From contig MU634792.1 in assembly GCA_026770595.1 (NCBI GenBank), forward strand, positions 1-10,168: a stretch of DNA of 10,168 nucleotides. The letters are read 5' to 3'. Of this stretch, positions 7,678 to 10,168 are shown piece after piece. Both the position numbers and the translations under genes were made by a program. This stretch comes from Ochromonadaceae sp. CCMP2298 (lineage: Eukaryota > Sar > Synurophyceae > Ochromonadales > Ochromonadaceae). Within the stretch, counting starts at the first letter, position 1; every line of letters starts with the position of its first letter. Below the pieces are notes generated by a model that was given only the letters and a program-made list of their open reading frames with translations, did no database searches and was not told the DNA's origin.

Positions 7678-8460
7678 CTACTCCTCCGGCACGGGGCTCC
7701 ATGCTGGCTTGAGCAGCAGTTCGTTGAGGATGTTCACAGCCAGCAGCAGGCCTATCCGCGCCTCCGCCCCCCGGTAGAAGGCAGCGACGCCGTTCCGCTC
7801 CCAGATGGTCTTCAGGGTTCCCATGTAGGACAGCTCCTGGTTGGCCTGCATGGTGATCTGGCAGTTGTGCACGCCTTGGGAGGCGATCGTGCTCACCACC
7901 GAGGTTGACAGCACGGAGCCCCAGTGCTTCACAGCGCGCTTGAACTCCGCAGATTGTGAGACGTCTCCCTCAGCTGTCGGCAGAAGGGGCTCAAAGATGT
8001 TCTTCTTCACGATTCCAGAGCACATAAAGGGCACTCCCTGGGAAATGGTGTCCCTGGTGGCCGCGAAGAGCACACCGCGGAACATGCCCGCCAGAGACAA
8101 GTTCTTGGATATCTCCAGCTGCTTCGAGAAATAGATGTTGCACTGGCCGTAGACACCTCCCTGTATAACACCGACGACAGCAAACGCGGCCCATGGGTTG
8201 AGATGCTCCTTCACGGGAGTAGACACGTTCATCTGAATTGTCTTGAGAAGCGTTTGGATCGGAAACACTCGCGCGGCAAGGGTCACCATCCGACTGTTCG
8301 AGGCAGCCACTTGTGGGTTAAGCCTGCACAACTGATAGACAGATGCAAGCGGCGAGAAGAGGGAGATCCCCGCCCCATAAGCGACAATGTACGGCTGCAT
8401 CTCCAAGAACGTCCGCGGCCGCATCTTCCTCCCTACTGACGACTCAATCTCAACGGGCAT
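7678..8460 (-). CDS. Degenerate mitochondrial carrier (SLC25-like) protein
   Basis: Single exon, 260 residues, start ATG at 8460, stop TAG at 7680-7678. The second and third carrier repeats are visible. GMFRGVLFAATRDTISQGVPF (125-145) matches the loop and even-helix pattern of the family. VHNCQITMQANQELSYMGTLKTIWERNGVAAFYRGAEARIGLLLAVN (about 197-243) matches the 'Q, Y-x-G, EG, FYRG' pattern of repeat 3. The first repeat (about 20-75) is very divergent. The signature P-x-[DE]-x-x-[KR] at the odd helices is lost: in repeat 3 its place is taken by ASQGVHNC. The protein is also shorter than the usual 290-320 residues. Known carriers exchange metabolites across the inner mitochondrial membrane. 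This one may have another role, as degenerate outer-membrane members (MTCH/SLC25A46 type) do. The substrate cannot be named. Confidence 0.72.
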   Translation of the reverse strand: MPVEIESSVGRKMRPRTFLEMQPYIVAYGAGISLFSPLASVYQLCRLNPQVAASNSRMVTLAARVFPIQTLLKTIQMNVSTPVKEHLNPWAAFAVVGVIQGGVYGQCNIYFSKQLEISKNLSLAGMFRGVLFAATRDTISQGVPFMCSGIVKKNIFEPLLPTAEGDVSQSAEFKRAVKHWGSVLSTSVVSTIASQGVHNCQITMQANQELSYMGTLKTIWERNGVAAFYRGAEARIGLLLAVNILNELLLKPAWSPVPEE

Positions 8461-8630
8461 TGTCCTTCACAGCGGTTGTTGAGGCCTTGTTTCTGAAGCC
8501 TTATACCCGAAGATGAACCTTAACAGCTTAACTTAGAATCTGCAAGCGTAGGAACATCAACAAGCCAACAAGAGGATTCCGAAGAGGTGGAGGTGCACTT
8601 CATTTTCCATTTCTTCAAGTTCAGTATCTT

Positions 8631-8676
8631 GTACAGTACGTACAAAATACAGTACGTACTTTGTACAGTACTGTAC
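8631..8676. repeat. Cluster of GTAC palindromes
   Basis: Eight GTAC tetramers fall within 46 bases. They form nested dyads: AGTACGTACT (8651-8660) is a perfect 10-bp palindrome and GTACAGTACTGTAC (8663-8676) a perfect 14-bp palindrome. ACAGTACGTAC occurs twice as a direct repeat (8633-8643 and 8649-8659). It lies about 170-215 bases upstream of the carrier start codon. It could be a multi-site operator-like element or a small secondary-structure hot spot. Confidence 0.75.
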
Positions 8677-8683
8677 TGCTTCG

Positions 8684-8700
8684 CGCCCCAAAGTGGGGTG
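8684..8700. repeat. Small GC-rich hairpin
   Basis: CGCCCCA and TGGGGTG pair around a three-base AAG loop, with one G-T wobble, directly after the GTAC palindrome cluster. On either strand it makes a compact 7-bp stem. No run of T follows it and terminators of this kind are not expected in a nuclear genome, so its role is open. Confidence 0.55.
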
Positions 8701-8830
8701 TCGCAACGTCGCAACCGACCTGACTAAAACATCGAAAGTTGCTACTGTATCAAAACTATTTTTCTTCTCCAAAATGTTTTACTCAGAGCGGGAAGTTTCG
8801 AACGAGTAGGTCCTGCGTGTGTATGTGTGT

Positions 8831-10046
8831 TTATATCTTGCCAGCGTAGTCCACCCAGTACTGGTCGTCGCCCAGCTTCTCCGCGATCTTGTTCACCACC
8901 CCGCCCCTCTTCGCTTCGTCGGAAATACTGTCTATCCGCGCCTGTTTTCCACGGAGAAAGGGTTGAAATAGGGTAAAGGAAAGTGAGTGGGTGCGTGCGT
9001 TGGAAGTTGCGGCGTCGTCTGATATCACCTTGAGGTACTCGAGCAGCTGCTCCCGCTTTGCGTCTGGCAGTACTCCTATCAGGCTATCTTCGAGTTCGTT
9101 CAGCACCTTAAACGCCATCGAGTCTGCACCGGCTCCGGCGCTGCTCTTGCTGGTACTGGCTCTACTGCCACTACTGACTCCGTTACCGCGGCTAGAACGC
9201 GAGCTCGAACTAGGGCTAGCGCTAGCGCTAGGGCGCGCAGGCGGCGATTTCCGGGTTGGTGCGGGCTCGTCATCGCCATCGTCCTCATCCAAGTCGTCCT
9301 CTTCATCGCGCAGGTCGGCCTTACTGCTGCCTTTGGTCTCCTTCTTCTTCTGCAGCGGGGAGGCGCTCTTCTTCCTCTTCTCATCCTTCTCTCGCCTGCA
9401 CACAACGGACAGAGGGAAATAAAAGAGAGAGGGCGTTAGAGGGGGGGGAATATCGTGCGGGAGTAGCGGAGTCGAATGTATCACTTATGCGCCCCTGCAC
9501 TCCTGCACCCCCTCGGACGGACCTGGACTGCTCGAGCGACTTGGACAGATCCGGCCGGTCCGCCTTCCCCTCTAGGAAAGCGCGGATGCGGCCATCCGGG
9601 TCGATCTCCTGCAGCTGCTTCGTGAGGCTGGCCTTGACGGACCCCTTCAGCTTGGGCTCTGCCAGCTTTTTAAGGATGGTCTCTGCGGCCTCGAAGTACA
9701 TGTTCTCGCGGTACTCCTTCTCGCGCATCACCTCCCGGCGCATGTTGGAATTCTGCCTCGCCTCCTCGCGCTTGGCCCCAAACTGCGCGACGGCGCCCCA
9801 CACAAAAAGGATCAGAGCCATGCTGGCGCCGTTGAGGAACATGGTCATCTCTGCGCGCGTGTCTCCCGCCTTCGAGTTGCGAATTGCTCCCTTCGCGTTC
9901 ACGCCCATCAAGAGCTTCCGCAGAAAGGAAGCGCCCTTGATTGGCGATTGGCCCGAGCGCTCCCGAATCAATGCACGTAGCTCCTGTGAAGTCCTCGGCG
10001 CTGCGGCGAAGGCAGGGCTCAGGAAGAGCAGGCTCACGAGTAGCAT
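8831..10046 (-). CDS. Signal-peptide, single-TM, charged coiled-coil protein of unknown function
   Basis: Three exons, 10046-9523, 9395-9029 and 8941-8831, give 333 residues. Introns are 127 nt (donor GTCCGT, weak; acceptor GTGTGCAG) and 87 nt (donor GTGATA, acceptor AACAG). I take the ATG at 10046; the frame runs on upstream to a TTA codon region with an acceptor-like TTAACAG, but no further ATG is present. Order of parts: signal peptide MLLVSLLFLSPAFAAA (1-16); a basic stretch; one hydrophobic helix MTMFLNGASMALILFVWGAV (67-86); a long Glu/Arg/Lys helix to about 125; a conserved-looking segment KLKGSVKASLTKQLQEIDP (about 132-150); an acidic Asp/Glu run; a Ser/Pro/Ala-rich linker; and a C-terminal helical part ending DDQYWVDYAGKI. 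I do not recognise the family. The layout suggests an ER- or plastid-routed membrane-anchored protein facing one side with a charged tail. Confidence 0.72.
8942..9028 (-). other. Stop-free 87-nt intron, in frame
   Basis: The minus strand reads AAG|GTGATA at 9029/9028 and AACAG|GCG at 8942/8941. The segment is exactly 29 codons, lies in phase 0 and contains no stop, so an unspliced transcript would insert 29 residues (VISDDAATSN to LRGKQ). I call it an intron because its size matches others here, removal joins LLEYLK directly to ARIDSISDE as one continuous helix, and the inserted residues are unlike their surroundings. Acceptor-side pyrimidines are moderate. Without transcript data, constitutive exon status is possible. 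Confidence 0.6.
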
Positions 10047-10168
10047 GGGCAGCACCACGGGAGCAACTGTTAAGTCCCGGTGGGAAGAGCAGGGCGAAGA
10101 AGAGGAGAGTTAGCGGAAAGTTCAGCGTAGGAGTAGATGCGTGTGTGGGGTCGGAAGTAGGGAGGGGG

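Larger units (their letters stand above)
8461..8830. other. Intergenic region with palindrome cluster
   Basis: This 370-base gap holds the promoter of the carrier gene and the 3' flank of the upstream minus-strand gene. It contains a GTAC palindrome cluster (8631-8676), a small GC hairpin (8684-8700), an overlapping direct repeat GTCGCAAC at about 8700-8715, and a TGTGTATGTGTGTTTATA stretch just past the stop of the upstream gene. No credible coding frame is present. Confidence 0.55.

Noticed and set aside
7841-8439. Plus-strand frames across the carrier gene
   Set aside because: They are shadows of the carrier reading frame.
8991-9422. Plus-strand Ser/Leu-rich frame opposite the acidic tail
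   Set aside because: It is the reverse reading of the Asp/Glu- and Ser-rich coding exon. Such low-complexity DNA gives long frames on both strands.
1-10168. CRISPR arrays, bacterial operons, rRNA, tRNA or insertion sequences
   Set aside because: I looked for spaced direct repeats, cloverleaf-type sequences with GGTTCGA-like loops and transposase motifs on both strands, and found none. The only regular array is the protein-coding Q-P-S/T repeat.

Overview
The window reads as nuclear DNA of a protist. Genes sit on both strands, coding sequences use the standard code, and short GT-AG introns (71, 82, 87, 87, 103 and 127 nt) break several of them. There are no bacterial operons or Shine-Dalgarno spacing. 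The first gene carries long runs of Q-P-S/T-x tetrapeptides. From memory this repeat style is common in secreted proteins of stramenopile algae and relatives, so I lean to a stramenopile-type alga or heterotroph, but nothing here fixes the taxon.

Layout, left to right. (1) 1-2092, minus: a secreted beta-rich protein with a Q-P-S/T repeat tail, cut by the window edge. (2) 2093-2899: intergenic, with a near-perfect 35-bp foldback at 2309-2411 and a pyrimidine-rich stretch ahead of the next gene. (3) 2900-3971, plus, three exons: a LarB homologue, the PurE-like enzyme that starts nickel-pincer cofactor synthesis. (4) 3972-4709: no confident gene. (5) 4710-5381, plus: an HD-domain phosphohydrolase of the YedJ type. 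(6) 5665-6904, minus, two exons: a LETM1-type membrane protein with an N-terminal signal-like segment. (7) 7678-8460, minus: a degenerate mitochondrial-carrier (SLC25-like) protein. (8) 8831-10046, minus, three exons: an unrecognised signal-peptide, single-TM, charged coiled-coil protein whose second intron is exactly 29 codons long and has no stop.

The genes do not form an obvious pathway. LarB and the HD hydrolase are neighbours on the same strand and both could act on nucleotides, but a link is speculation. LETM1 and the carrier are both organelle-membrane families, which may be chance. The best items for follow-up are the foldback, whose two mismatches become G-U pairs only in minus-strand RNA, the eukaryotic LarB, the LETM1-like protein with a secretory-type N-terminus, and the stop-free 87-nt intron.
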